From Microbulbifer yueqingensis (GTDB lineage: Bacteria > Pseudomonadota > Gammaproteobacteria > Pseudomonadales > Cellvibrionaceae), in assembly GCF_900100355.1 (NCBI RefSeq), contig NZ_FNFH01000002.1:248001-312000 (forward strand): 64,000 nt of DNA, written 5' to 3'. The translations under genes and the position numbers were made by a program. Every line of letters begins with the position of its first letter. The stretch's first letter is position 1. A model generated the notes under the pieces. The model did not search any database. It saw only the letters and a program-made list of their open reading frames with translations, and was not told the origin of the DNA. Of this stretch, positions 37,178 through 45,470 are shown piece by piece.

Positions 37178-37789
37178 TCATCTACCAGCCCCACCCCAAA
37201 CTTTCTCCAGACGCTGGTCGCGGCCGCAGCGGTAGCGGTAGAACTTGTAGCGGATGGGATTGCGCTGGTAGTAATTCTGGTGGTAGTCCTCGGCCGGGTA
37301 GAAGGTGGCGGCGGGAACGATCTGGGTGGCGATGTCCTTGCCGAATTTCTGCTCCAGCGCCCGCTTGCTCTCTTCGGCCAGCTTCTTCTCGCGCTCGTTG
37401 GCATAAAAAATGGCGCTGCGGTATTGGTTACCGCGGTCGCAGAACTGCCCACCGGCATCGAAGGGGTCCACGTTGCGCCAGAAGACCTCGAGCAATTGCG
37501 GGTAACTGACCTTGCTCGCGTCGTACCTGACCTGCACCACCTCGGCGTGGCCGGTGCGGCCACTGGACACCTGCTCGTAGGTGGGGTTGGCCACCTTGCC
37601 ACCGCTGTAGCCGGAGATGGTTTCAACTACCCCGTCGAGCCTGTCGTAGGGCGGCTCCATGCACCAGAAGCAGCCACCGGCAAACACCGCCGTGCGGATG
37701 CTCTTGGTGCCCTCTTCCGCGAATGGGGACGCGGCGCCCAGGGGCAATAGCAGGGCCAGTATCAGGCCAAGAAGCCGGCGAATAATCAT
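37178..37789 (-). CDS. msrA: Peptide methionine-S-sulfoxide reductase MsrA, exported
   Basis: A 203-residue MsrA with catalytic Cys in AGGCFWCMEPPYD, and later GHAEVVQVRYD and the partner region EDYHQNYY. An N-terminal signal (MIIRRLLGLILALLLPLGAA) suggests it repairs oxidised methionines in periplasmic proteins. No MsrB is fused or adjacent. Confidence 0.95.
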   Translation of the reverse strand: MIIRRLLGLILALLLPLGAASPFAEEGTKSIRTAVFAGGCFWCMEPPYDRLDGVVETISGYSGGKVANPTYEQVSSGRTGHAEVVQVRYDASKVSYPQLLEVFWRNVDPFDAGGQFCDRGNQYRSAIFYANEREKKLAEESKRALEQKFGKDIATQIVPAATFYPAEDYHQNYYQRNPIRYKFYRYRCGRDQRLEKVWGGAGR

Positions 37790-37865
37790 CTTCCCTCTCC
37801 TCCACGTTTCCTCACGGGGGGTTACAGCCAGAGACCCCGAGCGGATTCAGCGGCGTCCTGTGCCA

Positions 37866-39035
37866 TCAGACCACGCCCCGCAGCGCCCGTTCGTAAATGG
37901 CGCTGTAGCCGGCCGCATCAAACTCGAGGGGATTGCCCCCCGCCGAGGGATCCCTGACTGCCATCTCGCCCACCCGCTCCACCTGGTCACTGCCGATCCC
38001 GATCTCCTCCAGGCTGTGGGGAATGCCGATTTCCGTGCGCAGGGCCAGGATCCAGTTGAGCACGCCGGCGAAGCCCTGCTGCGGCAGGCCCAGGTGACGG
38101 GCAAGCCTGTCCATCCTGTCTTCCAGCGCTTCCCGGTTGGCTTGCAGCACATAGGGCATCAGGATGGCATTCAGCAGCCCGTGGTGGGCGTCATAGAGTG
38201 CGCCGAGCGGATGGGACAGGGCGTGCATGGCGCCCAGCCCCCGCTGGAAGGCGGTGGCGCCCATGCTGGAAGCCACCAGCATCTGCTGGCGCGCCTCCAG
38301 GTCGCGGCCATCCGCCACGGCGCGGGGCAGGTAGTCGTGCACCAGCCGGATACCCTCGAGTGCGATGCCTTCTGCCATCGGGTGGTAACCCCGCGCGCAG
38401 AAGGCCTCCAGGTTGTGGGACAGCGCATCCATGCCCGTGGCGGCTGTAATGCTGTGCGGCAGGCCCGTGGAGAGCTCCGGGTCCAGGATCACCAGCTCTG
38501 GCAGCATGCGCGGGTGGAAAATGATGCGCTTGACCCGCGCCACGTCGTCGGTGATCACCGCGGAGCGGCCCACCTCCGAGCCGGTGCCGGCGGTGGTGGG
38601 CACGGCGATCACTGGCACCATGCCGGCCTCGTCAACGCGGCGGAAGTTATCGTCCTTGTCCTCGAAATCCCACAGTGGGCGTTGCTGGCCGGCCATCAGG
38701 GCGATGGCCTTGGCCGCGTCCATGGCGGAGCCACCGCCGAAGGCGATCACGCCGTCGTGCCAGCCGGCGCGCAGTGCCGCCACTCCACTGTCCACGTTGG
38801 CGCCGTTGGGGTTGCTCTTCACGTCGGCGAACACGGCGATATTGAGGCCGTCGTTACGGCAGATCCGCAGCAAGCTCTCCACCATGGGGAGGTCGGCAAG
38901 GCCCGGGTCGGTCACCAGCATGGGCGTGTGGATCCCCAGCTCCCGGCAGGCCGCCGGTAATTCGCCCACGCGGCCGGGACCCACGCGCATGGCAGTCGGA
39001 TAATTCCAGTCGGTGGCAGGGGGTTGGGTAGTCAT
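37866..39035 (-). CDS. Iron-containing alcohol dehydrogenase
   Basis: A 389-residue group III alcohol dehydrogenase. It has the NAD-binding GGGSAMDAAKAIA and PTTAGTGSEVG, and the metal-binding region MDALSHNLEAF with HALSHPLGALYDAHHG. It interconverts an alcohol and an aldehyde; the substrate is unknown. The start at 39035 overlaps the stop of the aldehyde dehydrogenase by 4 bp; the frame is open further upstream but lies wholly inside that gene. Confidence 0.92.
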   Translation of the reverse strand: MTTQPPATDWNYPTAMRVGPGRVGELPAACRELGIHTPMLVTDPGLADLPMVESLLRICRNDGLNIAVFADVKSNPNGANVDSGVAALRAGWHDGVIAFGGGSAMDAAKAIALMAGQQRPLWDFEDKDDNFRRVDEAGMVPVIAVPTTAGTGSEVGRSAVITDDVARVKRIIFHPRMLPELVILDPELSTGLPHSITAATGMDALSHNLEAFCARGYHPMAEGIALEGIRLVHDYLPRAVADGRDLEARQQMLVASSMGATAFQRGLGAMHALSHPLGALYDAHHGLLNAILMPYVLQANREALEDRMDRLARHLGLPQQGFAGVLNWILALRTEIGIPHSLEEIGIGSDQVERVGEMAVRDPSAGGNPLEFDAAGYSAIYERALRGVV

Positions 39036-40420
39036 GGGGTCACCTTCAGGTGGAAGGACTTGGGGCGGGTGAGGTGTTCGTAGCCGATACCGGACAGGGT
39101 GCAGCCACGGCCACTGTGCTTGACGCCGGTCCAGGCGAGCGCCGGATCCAGGTAGTCGCAGCGGTTCATGAACACGGTGCCGCACTCCAGCCGCTCACCC
39201 AGGGCCAGCGCCACCTCCTCGTCCGCTGTGAAAATCGCGGCGGTGAGGCCGAATTCGCTGTCGTTCATCAATGCCAGCGCCTCCGCGTCGTCGCGCACTG
39301 GCATCACGCCCACCACCGGGCCGAAGGACTCCTCGCGCATCAACCGCATGCGGTGGTCCACGCCGGTGAGCAGCTGCGGCGCCAGGTAGGGCGTACCGCG
39401 CCGGTCCAATGGGAATGCCGCGGGGTCCAGATGGGCGGTGGCCCCGGCAGCCACGGCCTCGTCCACCTGGGCACGAACGAAATCCGCCGCCTCGGCACGC
39501 ACCAGCGGCCCGAGGCTGGTATCCGGGTCGTCCGGCCGCCCCAGCCGGTAGGCGGCCACTATCTCCCGCGCCCGGTCGACGAAGGCGTCGTGCAGTGACT
39601 CGTGCACGTAGATGCGCTCTATGCCACAGCAGGACTGGCCAGAATTGAAGAAGGCACCGTCGATGGCGGTTGCCACCGCGTAATCCAGGTCGGCGTCGGC
39701 ACGGATATAGGCCGGGTCCTTCCCGCCCAGCTCCAGGCCCAATTTGATAAAGCGTCCCGCCGCGGCGCGCTCCACCATGCGCCCGCCTGCCACCGAGCCG
39801 GTGAAGGCGACGTGCGCTATCTCCGGCGCCCGCACCAGGTTCTCGGTATCGGTATGGGACAGGTGGAGGTACTGGAACACCCCCTGCGGCAGCCCCGCCT
39901 CGGCGAACACCTCCACCATGTGCTCGGCGCACAGCGGCGTCTGGGCCGAATGCTTGAGGATCACCGCGTTGCCCGCCAGCAGCGCCGGCACCACGGCGTT
40001 CACCGCGGTCAGGTAGGGATAGTTCCAGGGGGCCACCACCAGTGATATGCCCAGCGGTTCCCGGCGGATCAGGCGGGTAAAGCCCGGCTTTTCCGGCAGG
40101 CGGATCTCCGCAAGGGCCTGCTCGGCGATCTCCGCCATGTAGTTGGCGCGCTCGGCGAACCCCAGGATCTCGCCGGCGGCGAAGCGCACGGGACGGCCCA
40201 TCATGTGGCAGAGCTCCTCCCCCAGCGACTCTTTGCGGTCGAGCATCAGCATGACCGCCTGGCGCACGATGGCCACCCGCTCTCCCAGCGGCGTGCGCGC
40301 CCAGGCCGGCTGCGCCCCGCCGGCCCGCTCCAGCGCCGTGCGGATCTCGTCGGGTCGCGCGAGCGGCCGCTCCACGTAGACGGAGTTGTCGACGGGGGAA
40401 ATGCACTGCAGCCTGTCCAT
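39032..40420 (-). CDS. Aldehyde dehydrogenase family protein
   Basis: A 462-residue NAD(P)-dependent aldehyde dehydrogenase. The catalytic Glu lies in LGLELGGKDPAYI and the catalytic Cys in FFNSGQSCCGIERIYV. It oxidises an aldehyde to the acid. It sits between a glutamine-synthetase-like ligase and an iron alcohol dehydrogenase and is coupled to the latter by a 4-bp overlap, which suggests one catabolic pathway for an amine or amino alcohol. Confidence 0.92.
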   Translation of the reverse strand: MDRLQCISPVDNSVYVERPLARPDEIRTALERAGGAQPAWARTPLGERVAIVRQAVMLMLDRKESLGEELCHMMGRPVRFAAGEILGFAERANYMAEIAEQALAEIRLPEKPGFTRLIRREPLGISLVVAPWNYPYLTAVNAVVPALLAGNAVILKHSAQTPLCAEHMVEVFAEAGLPQGVFQYLHLSHTDTENLVRAPEIAHVAFTGSVAGGRMVERAAAGRFIKLGLELGGKDPAYIRADADLDYAVATAIDGAFFNSGQSCCGIERIYVHESLHDAFVDRAREIVAAYRLGRPDDPDTSLGPLVRAEAADFVRAQVDEAVAAGATAHLDPAAFPLDRRGTPYLAPQLLTGVDHRMRLMREESFGPVVGVMPVRDDAEALALMNDSEFGLTAAIFTADEEVALALGERLECGTVFMNRCDYLDPALAWTGVKHSGRGCTLSGIGYEHLTRPKSFHLKVTP

Positions 40421-40447
40421 GAGTCGCGCCCTTCCCTGGTATGCCGG

Positions 40448-41845
40448 TCAGATGATCTCGAAGTAGCGGTCCAGCTCCCAGTCGCTCACGTGGCGGCGGT
40501 ACTCCCGCTCCTCCCACTCGCGACTGGCGGCGAAGTGCTCCACAAAGCCGTTGCCGAAGAGTTCCCGCGCGGCGGCGGAGTCCTTCAGGCGCTGGGCCGC
40601 TTCCCACAGTGTCCGCGGCAGCGCCAGCTCCTGCGGCGATTCCAGCGCGTAGGCATTGCCCTCCACCGGTTCGCCCGGCTCCCAGCCCTGCAGGATGCCG
40701 TAGAGCCCTGAGCCAAGTGCCGCGGCCAGCGCCAGGTAGGGATTGGCGTCGGCGGCGCCGAGCCGGTACTCCTGCCGCTGGGACTTGTCGCTGCCGGGAA
40801 TCACCCGCAGCGCGGCGGTGCGGTTCTCCACCCCCCAGGTGGCACCGGTGGGCGCCCAGAAGCCGGGCACCAGCCGCCGGTAGCTGTTGACGGTAGGCGC
40901 CAGCATGGCGAGGAACTCCGGCATCAGCCGTTGCTGCCCGGCCAGGAAGTGCCGCTGCACCGCACTCATGTTCCGGGGCTGCTCCGGGTCATGGAAGGCG
41001 GACTTGCCCGAGTCCCGCTCGCGCAGGGACAGGTGGATATGCCCGCTCTGGCCAGGGTAATCACCAGACCACCGGGCCATGAAGGTGGCCATCAGGCCGT
41101 TGCGCTGGGCCAGCACCTTGAGGAAGGTCTTGAACAGCGCCGCCTTGTCCGCCGCCGCCTCGGCGCCGTCGACGGCGATGGCCGCCTCCAGCACCCCGGG
41201 GCCAGTCTCGGTGTGCAGCCCCTCCAGGGGGAAGTCCATCCGCTCCCCCAGCTCCAGGATCTGCCGGTGCAGCTCGGCGTGCACCGAGTTGCGGATCACC
41301 GAGTAGCCGAACCAGTCGGGAGTGAAAGGCTTCAGGTTGCGGAAGCCCTTCTCGCGCGCCGAATCGGGGGTCTCATCGAACAGGAAGAACTCGTACTCCA
41401 GCGCCCCGAGGGGCTCGAAGCCCGCCTCGCGGCAGCGCTCCACCACCCGGCGCAGGGTGCCGCGGGGGCAGACATCCTGCGCCTGGCGCTCGAATTCTGC
41501 CAGGAACAGCAGCATGCCGTCCTCGAAGGGGATCTCGCGACAGCTGGCGGGCAGGATGCGCACCGGGGCATCGGGGTAGCCGGTGTGCCAACCGGTAAAA
41601 CTGGCGTTGTCGTATAGCTGGTCCTTGACGTCCCAGCCCAGCACCACGTCGCAGAAGGAAAAGCCGTGCTCCAGGGAGGAGAGGAACTTGTCGCGGCTCA
41701 TGTACTTGCCGCGCATGACGCCGTCGTTATCGAACAGGCCCACCTTGACGTGGGTGAGCGCGCGCTCCTCGATGATCCGCCGGGCGTCGGCGGCAGTGCG
41801 CACCTCCCTGGGCTCCAGGCCCGCGTTCAGGCTCGGGTCGGTCAT
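40448..41845 (-). CDS. Glutamine-synthetase family ligase, PuuA/IpuC-like
   Basis: A 465-residue glutamine-synthetase-like protein of the gamma-glutamylamine ligase type. It shows TGPGVLEAAI, the His-containing GDYPGQSGHIHLSL, and the glutamate/phosphate-site residues in GATWGVENRTAALRV, with EYRLGAADANPYLALAA late. Such enzymes join glutamate to an amine such as putrescine at the start of amine catabolism. The start at 41845 follows GAGGTCCCC. The leader carries AACAACAA (41859-41866), an exact AANAANAA motif next to the ribosome-binding site. First gene of the ligase-aldehyde dehydrogenase-alcohol dehydrogenase operon. Confidence 0.87.
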   Translation of the reverse strand: MTDPSLNAGLEPREVRTAADARRIIEERALTHVKVGLFDNDGVMRGKYMSRDKFLSSLEHGFSFCDVVLGWDVKDQLYDNASFTGWHTGYPDAPVRILPASCREIPFEDGMLLFLAEFERQAQDVCPRGTLRRVVERCREAGFEPLGALEYEFFLFDETPDSAREKGFRNLKPFTPDWFGYSVIRNSVHAELHRQILELGERMDFPLEGLHTETGPGVLEAAIAVDGAEAAADKAALFKTFLKVLAQRNGLMATFMARWSGDYPGQSGHIHLSLRERDSGKSAFHDPEQPRNMSAVQRHFLAGQQRLMPEFLAMLAPTVNSYRRLVPGFWAPTGATWGVENRTAALRVIPGSDKSQRQEYRLGAADANPYLALAAALGSGLYGILQGWEPGEPVEGNAYALESPQELALPRTLWEAAQRLKDSAAARELFGNGFVEHFAASREWEEREYRRHVSDWELDRYFEII

Positions 41846-41858
41846 GGGGACCTCGCTA

Positions 41859-41866
41859 TTGTTGTT
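41859..41866 (-). promoter_or_regulatory. AANAANAA (Hfq/Crc-type) motif in PuuA-like leader
   Basis: AACAACAA on the minus strand, 13 nt before the ATG of the glutamine-synthetase-like gene and directly 5' of its ribosome-binding site. In Pseudomonas, Hfq with Crc binds this motif at catabolic genes to block translation. The CrcZ-like RNA at 55381 makes such control plausible here. Confidence 0.5.
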
Positions 41867-42033
41867 ATCCACCAGCGGATTGATCGCTAACAGGATAGTC
41901 AATGCGGGCGCATCCGGTGGGGTGGCGGGGAAATCCGCTGCCGCTCCTCGTCTGCTGGCGCTTTCAGGGACGTCGCTCAGGGTTTATAATCCGCGCTCCC
42001 GATTTTTCGTCCACTTCTTAATCAGGAACAGCA

Positions 42034-42570
42034 ATGAGCTTCGACAAGGTTTCCGCAGGTAAGGACCTGCCCAACGATATCAACGTCATCATCGAGATCC
42101 CGGCCAACCACGATCCGATCAAGTACGAAGTGGACAAGGACGCGGACGCGGTGTTTGTCGACCGTTTCGTGGCCACCCCCATGTTCTACCCGGCCAACTA
42201 CGGCTACGTGCCGCAGACCCTGTCCGAAGATGGCGATCCCCTGGACGTGCTGGTCGTGGCCCCCTACCCGGTCATGGTCGGCTCTGTTATCCGTTCCCGC
42301 GTAATCGGCGTACTGAAGATGACCGATGAGTCGGGCGTCGATGCCAAGCTGCTGGCGGTACCGCACACCAAGCTGACCAAGCTGTACGACCACGTACAGG
42401 AGATCGGCGACCTGCCGGAGTTGCTGCTCAAGCAGATCGAGCACTACTTCGAGAACTACAAGGCGCTGGAACCCGGCAAGTGGGTGAAGGTAGAGGGTTG
42501 GGACAACGCCGACGCCGCGCGCGCCGAGGTAATGTCCTCCCGCGAGCGCTACCTGAAGGAAGAGGGCTGA
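42034..42570 (+). CDS. ppa: Inorganic pyrophosphatase
   Basis: A 178-residue family I pyrophosphatase. The active-site signature DGDPLDVLV is present, preceded by [12 protein letters not shown] and followed by the [22 protein letters not shown] block. It hydrolyses PPi in the cytoplasm. AGGAA lies eight bases before the ATG. A strong terminator follows. Confidence 0.97.
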   Translation: MSFDKVSAGKDLPNDINVIIEIPANHDPIKYEVDKDADAVFVDRFVATPMFYPANYGYVPQTLSEDGDPLDVLVVAPYPVMVGSVIRSRVIGVLKMTDESGVDAKLLAVPHTKLTKLYDHVQEIGDLPELLLKQIEHYFENYKALEPGKWVKVEGWDNADAARAEVMSSRERYLKEEG

Positions 42571-42586
42571 TCGCCCCCGCTCCCCT

Positions 42587-42625
42587 GGCATAAAAAAACC
42601 GGCCAATGGCCGGTTTTTTTATGCC
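42587..42625 (+). terminator. Bidirectional intrinsic terminator after ppa
   Basis: A perfect 18-bp inverted repeat (GGCATAAAAAAACCGGCC / GGCCGGTTTTTTTATGCC) with an AAT loop. The core stem CCGGCC / GGCCGG is followed by seven Ts on both strands, so it serves ppa and the convergent gene at 42669. Confidence 0.95.
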
Positions 42626-42668
42626 AGCAGAATGCGCCGCGCACCCGCAGCGCCTCCCTGCCCCTCAA

Positions 42669-43175
42669 TCAGTCCAGCTGCCAGTCCGGCACCTGTACCC
42701 GCGCCGCCGGCGCGCGCTTCTGTTCACTCTCGTCCACCAGGTTGCCCTGCTGTGGCTTCAGGCTCAGGTGACCCACCTCTACCTGCACTTCCGACTTGCG
42801 CTCGCGCTCATGGTCCTTGACCAGGTTGCCATCCATGGGGGCGACGCTCAGCCCGCCAGCGGCTTCCGGCCGGGGACCGGGCCGCGATTCGGGCGCCGGG
42901 CGCGGTGCGGCTGCAGCAGGCTTTTGCGCAGCGGGTGCCTCCCCCTCGGCCTTCAGGGCCGCCTGCGCACCTGCCTTCTCCAGGGCCGCCAGCATCTGCC
43001 GTGCCTGGGCCTCGGGGAGACCCTTCTTGATCGCCAGCGGACGGCCGCTGAACAGCTTTTCCACCGTACCCGGGCCGGCCTTGAACAGGCGCGCCAGGTT
43101 GGCCTTCACATCCTCGGCGGTGTAGCCGGGCACCAGGTCGCCGCGAAAGATAAGGCTGTAGCGAATCTCAGACAT
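42669..43175 (-). CDS. Uncharacterised protein with N-terminal L7/L12-like domain
   Basis: A 168-residue protein. Residues 1-75 form a compact alpha/beta unit (YSLIFRGDLVPGYTAEDVKANLARLF...LAIKKGLPEAQARQMLAALEKAGA) that resembles domains found at the N-terminus of some small membrane proteins. Residues 80-110 are Ala/Pro-rich and probably disordered, followed by two similar motifs (MDGNLVKDHERE and QQGNLVDESEQK). No signal peptide or membrane segment. Function unknown. Confidence 0.65.
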   Translation of the reverse strand: MSEIRYSLIFRGDLVPGYTAEDVKANLARLFKAGPGTVEKLFSGRPLAIKKGLPEAQARQMLAALEKAGAQAALKAEGEAPAAQKPAAAAPRPAPESRPGPRPEAAGGLSVAPMDGNLVKDHERERKSEVQVEVGHLSLKPQQGNLVDESEQKRAPAARVQVPDWQLD

Positions 43176-43255
43176 TGGTCTTCCTCAGTCCCTTCCGTTT
43201 TGTTCTTTTACTCTACTGTGCGAATTATGCCTGCCATGGCGCAGAGTTCTGTATC

Positions 43256-44149
43256 TCAGTCGTCAGAATCCAGGGTCTGGTCCATGGTGTAGGCGGGCGC
43301 CGCGGCGGACTTGCCGCCCACCTGGCGCGCGGGCACCCCCGCCACCGTCGTGTTGGCGGGGACATCCGCCAGCACCAGGCTGCCGGCAGCGACCCGCACA
43401 TCCTCGCCCACATGGACCGGCCCCAGGATCTTGGCACCGGCACCGATCATGACCCCACGGGCGATCTTCGGGTGGCGGTCGCCGCGGCCGCTGCCGCTGC
43501 CGCCGAGGGTCACCGAATGCAGGATCGACACGTCATCGCCCACCACCGTGGTCTCGCCCACCACCAGGCCGGTGGCGTGGTCGATCATGATACCGGAGCC
43601 GAAGCGCGCCGCGGGGTGGATATCCACCCCAAACTGCTCCGACACGCGGCTCTGGAAGTAGAGCGCCAGGGTCTCGCGGCCCTGCTGCCACAGCCAGTGC
43701 GCCACCCTGTGTGACTGCAGCGCGTGGAACCCCTTGAAATAGAGGAAGGGTGTCAGGTACTGCTCGCAGGCGGGATCCCGGTCGTACCAGGCACAGATAT
43801 CGGCCTGCATCGACGCGGAAATGCTCCTGTCGTCGGCAAGGGCGGCGGCAATCACTTCCTGCAGGGCAGTGGCGGTCAGGGCGCTGTGGTCCAGCACCGA
43901 GGCGAGCTGGTAGGCCAGTGCCAGGTCCAGCGACTTGTGCCGCAGGATGGTGTTGTGGAAATAGCTCGCGAGCACCGGCTCCCCGGCAGCGGCCTCGGCC
44001 GCCTCGGCGCGCATTGCGCCCCAGACGTCCCGCGTCCTGCCTCCGTGATCAATTGCATTGCCGTTGATAGCATTTACCTCAGTTATCCAGCCGGCAGTTC
44101 TGCGGGTAGCACTCCGCCGGCACCCGCACGAAGCGGGTATAGATTTCAT
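43256..44149 (-). CDS. cysE: Serine O-acetyltransferase
   Basis: A CysE-type enzyme that makes O-acetylserine, the entry to cysteine synthesis. The helical N-terminal domain (YFHNTILRHKSLDLALAYQLAS) is followed by the left-handed beta-helix with hexapeptide repeats (GVDIHPAARFGSGIMIDHATGLVVGET, then PKIARGVMIGAGAKILG). The start is unresolved: the first in-frame ATG, used here, overlaps the upstream gene by 71 bp and adds about 30 residues unlike the family. The next ATG (44014) cuts into the first helix, so a non-standard start near 44050 is possible. Confidence 0.88.
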   Translation of the reverse strand: MKSIPASCGCRRSATRRTAGWITEVNAINGNAIDHGGRTRDVWGAMRAEAAEAAAGEPVLASYFHNTILRHKSLDLALAYQLASVLDHSALTATALQEVIAAALADDRSISASMQADICAWYDRDPACEQYLTPFLYFKGFHALQSHRVAHWLWQQGRETLALYFQSRVSEQFGVDIHPAARFGSGIMIDHATGLVVGETTVVGDDVSILHSVTLGGSGSGRGDRHPKIARGVMIGAGAKILGPVHVGEDVRVAAGSLVLADVPANTTVAGVPARQVGGKSAAAPAYTMDQTLDSDD

Positions 44150-44807
44150 CCAGGTTGGCGCACACAGTGTCGCACAACTCGAGCCCCCCTTGCTCCCGCC
44201 ACAGTCGGCGCAGCGCCGCCGGCGTCAGCAGCTCGTCCAGCTCGCGGGCGCGCGGCGCGTAACTCAGGTGCCAGCGTTCGGGCGCCACGCCGCCGCGGTC
44301 CCGGCCGTAGGGCCGGAAGAGCCCGAAGCTCTCTCCGGTGGCGATGCGCTCGTCGAGCCAGCAGTGAAACGGGCCGAATACTCCCTCGTCGGCAACCTCT
44401 TGCGGGGTCAGCTGCGGCCGATAGTCTTCCGGTACCGCGGCGGCGTCGATCACATCGAAGTCGGTGCCCCAGTGGTGGCGCGACGCGCCCGGCAATGCGG
44501 ACCAGCGCAGGATGGCGAATACCAGCTCGCGCTCAGAGAGGGAGGCCGACTCCAGCGGTGCGCCGTGGCTGTCCAGTAGCGGACGCTGCCCCGCCGCCTT
44601 GCCATTCCAGATGGTGCGCTGGCGCTCGAAATCCCGAAAGCCCGATACCACTTTCGGTTCGAAACCGGCTTCCCGTGCCGCCTCCCGCAGGCGCTCGAAA
44701 GCCACCAGCGCCTCGGGATGCAGCAGCTGCCCGGACACCGGCTCAACTATGACATGTTCGTCGGTGAGCCCGAAAAGCATTCGCTCCAACACGGCATCTA
44801 ACATCAC
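44079..44807 (-). CDS. M15-family D-alanyl-D-alanine carboxypeptidase (VanY-like)
   Basis: A 242-residue M15B zinc peptidase. The zinc-site blocks SRHHWGTDFDV and PERWHLSYAP are intact. There is no clear signal peptide, so it may act on cytoplasmic or recycled muropeptides, or be exported another way. Its 3' end overlaps the cysE frame. Confidence 0.85.
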   Translation of the reverse strand: MMLDAVLERMLFGLTDEHVIVEPVSGQLLHPEALVAFERLREAAREAGFEPKVVSGFRDFERQRTIWNGKAAGQRPLLDSHGAPLESASLSERELVFAILRWSALPGASRHHWGTDFDVIDAAAVPEDYRPQLTPQEVADEGVFGPFHCWLDERIATGESFGLFRPYGRDRGGVAPERWHLSYAPRARELDELLTPAALRRLWREQGGLELCDTVCANLDEIYTRFVRVPAECYPQNCRLDN

Positions 44808-45070
44808 ACATATCCTGATTTACGGCCTGAATCCCCGCAGGTTCCAGCTAAAGTTACTACATTTCCCGCACGGACCTGTAAAGAAAGTCAGAATTGACCG
44901 GCGCCACCAGGGGCGTGACCGGTGACCGAGCAGAAATTGAAAAAAATCGCTTAAGTCTTATGCTGATTAACTTTTGACGGCTTATCCACTTATGATATTT
45001 TGAGGCGCTCGGTTCAGGGAAGGGACCGGTAAACAAGATGCAAGTGGCCACTACATCAAGGAAGATCACA

Positions 45071-45355
45071 ATGCACCCGAGTCAATCAGAGCTGTTAAAA
45101 CTCAAGAACCTCGGACTCGCCTCGGTCAATATTCTCCACTCCATCGGCATCCGCACCTGCGACGACCTGCGCCGGGTAGGCCCCGTGGAGGCCTTTACCA
45201 GTATCCGCGGCCGGGGTATCAACGCGTCCCGTGTCCTCCTCTATGCACTCCAGGGCGCACTGCTCGACGTCCACTGGAACGACCTGGACCCGGACCTCAA
45301 GCGTCGCCTCGCGAATGAGGCGGACCAGATGCTGGCCCGGCAGGACCAGAACTGA
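45071..45355 (+). CDS. TfoX C-terminal-domain protein
   Basis: A 94-residue protein that matches only the C-terminal, helix-hairpin-helix-like domain of TfoX (LKNLGLASVNILHSIGIRTCDDLRRVGPVEAF). TfoX/Sxy activates competence genes in other Gammaproteobacteria, but this protein lacks the N-terminal domain, so that role cannot be assumed. AGGAAG precedes the ATG at 45071. Confidence 0.8.
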   Translation: MHPSQSELLKLKNLGLASVNILHSIGIRTCDDLRRVGPVEAFTSIRGRGINASRVLLYALQGALLDVHWNDLDPDLKRRLANEADQMLARQDQN

Positions 45356-45470
45356 ACCGGTCCCGGACGGCGGCAAAAAAGCGCCGGCGAGGCGCGAGCC
45401 CCATCTTGTAAACCTCCCCCTGCGCCCCTATCTACACTTCTCCCAAGGATTTTTACTGGAGAAAGAGCCG

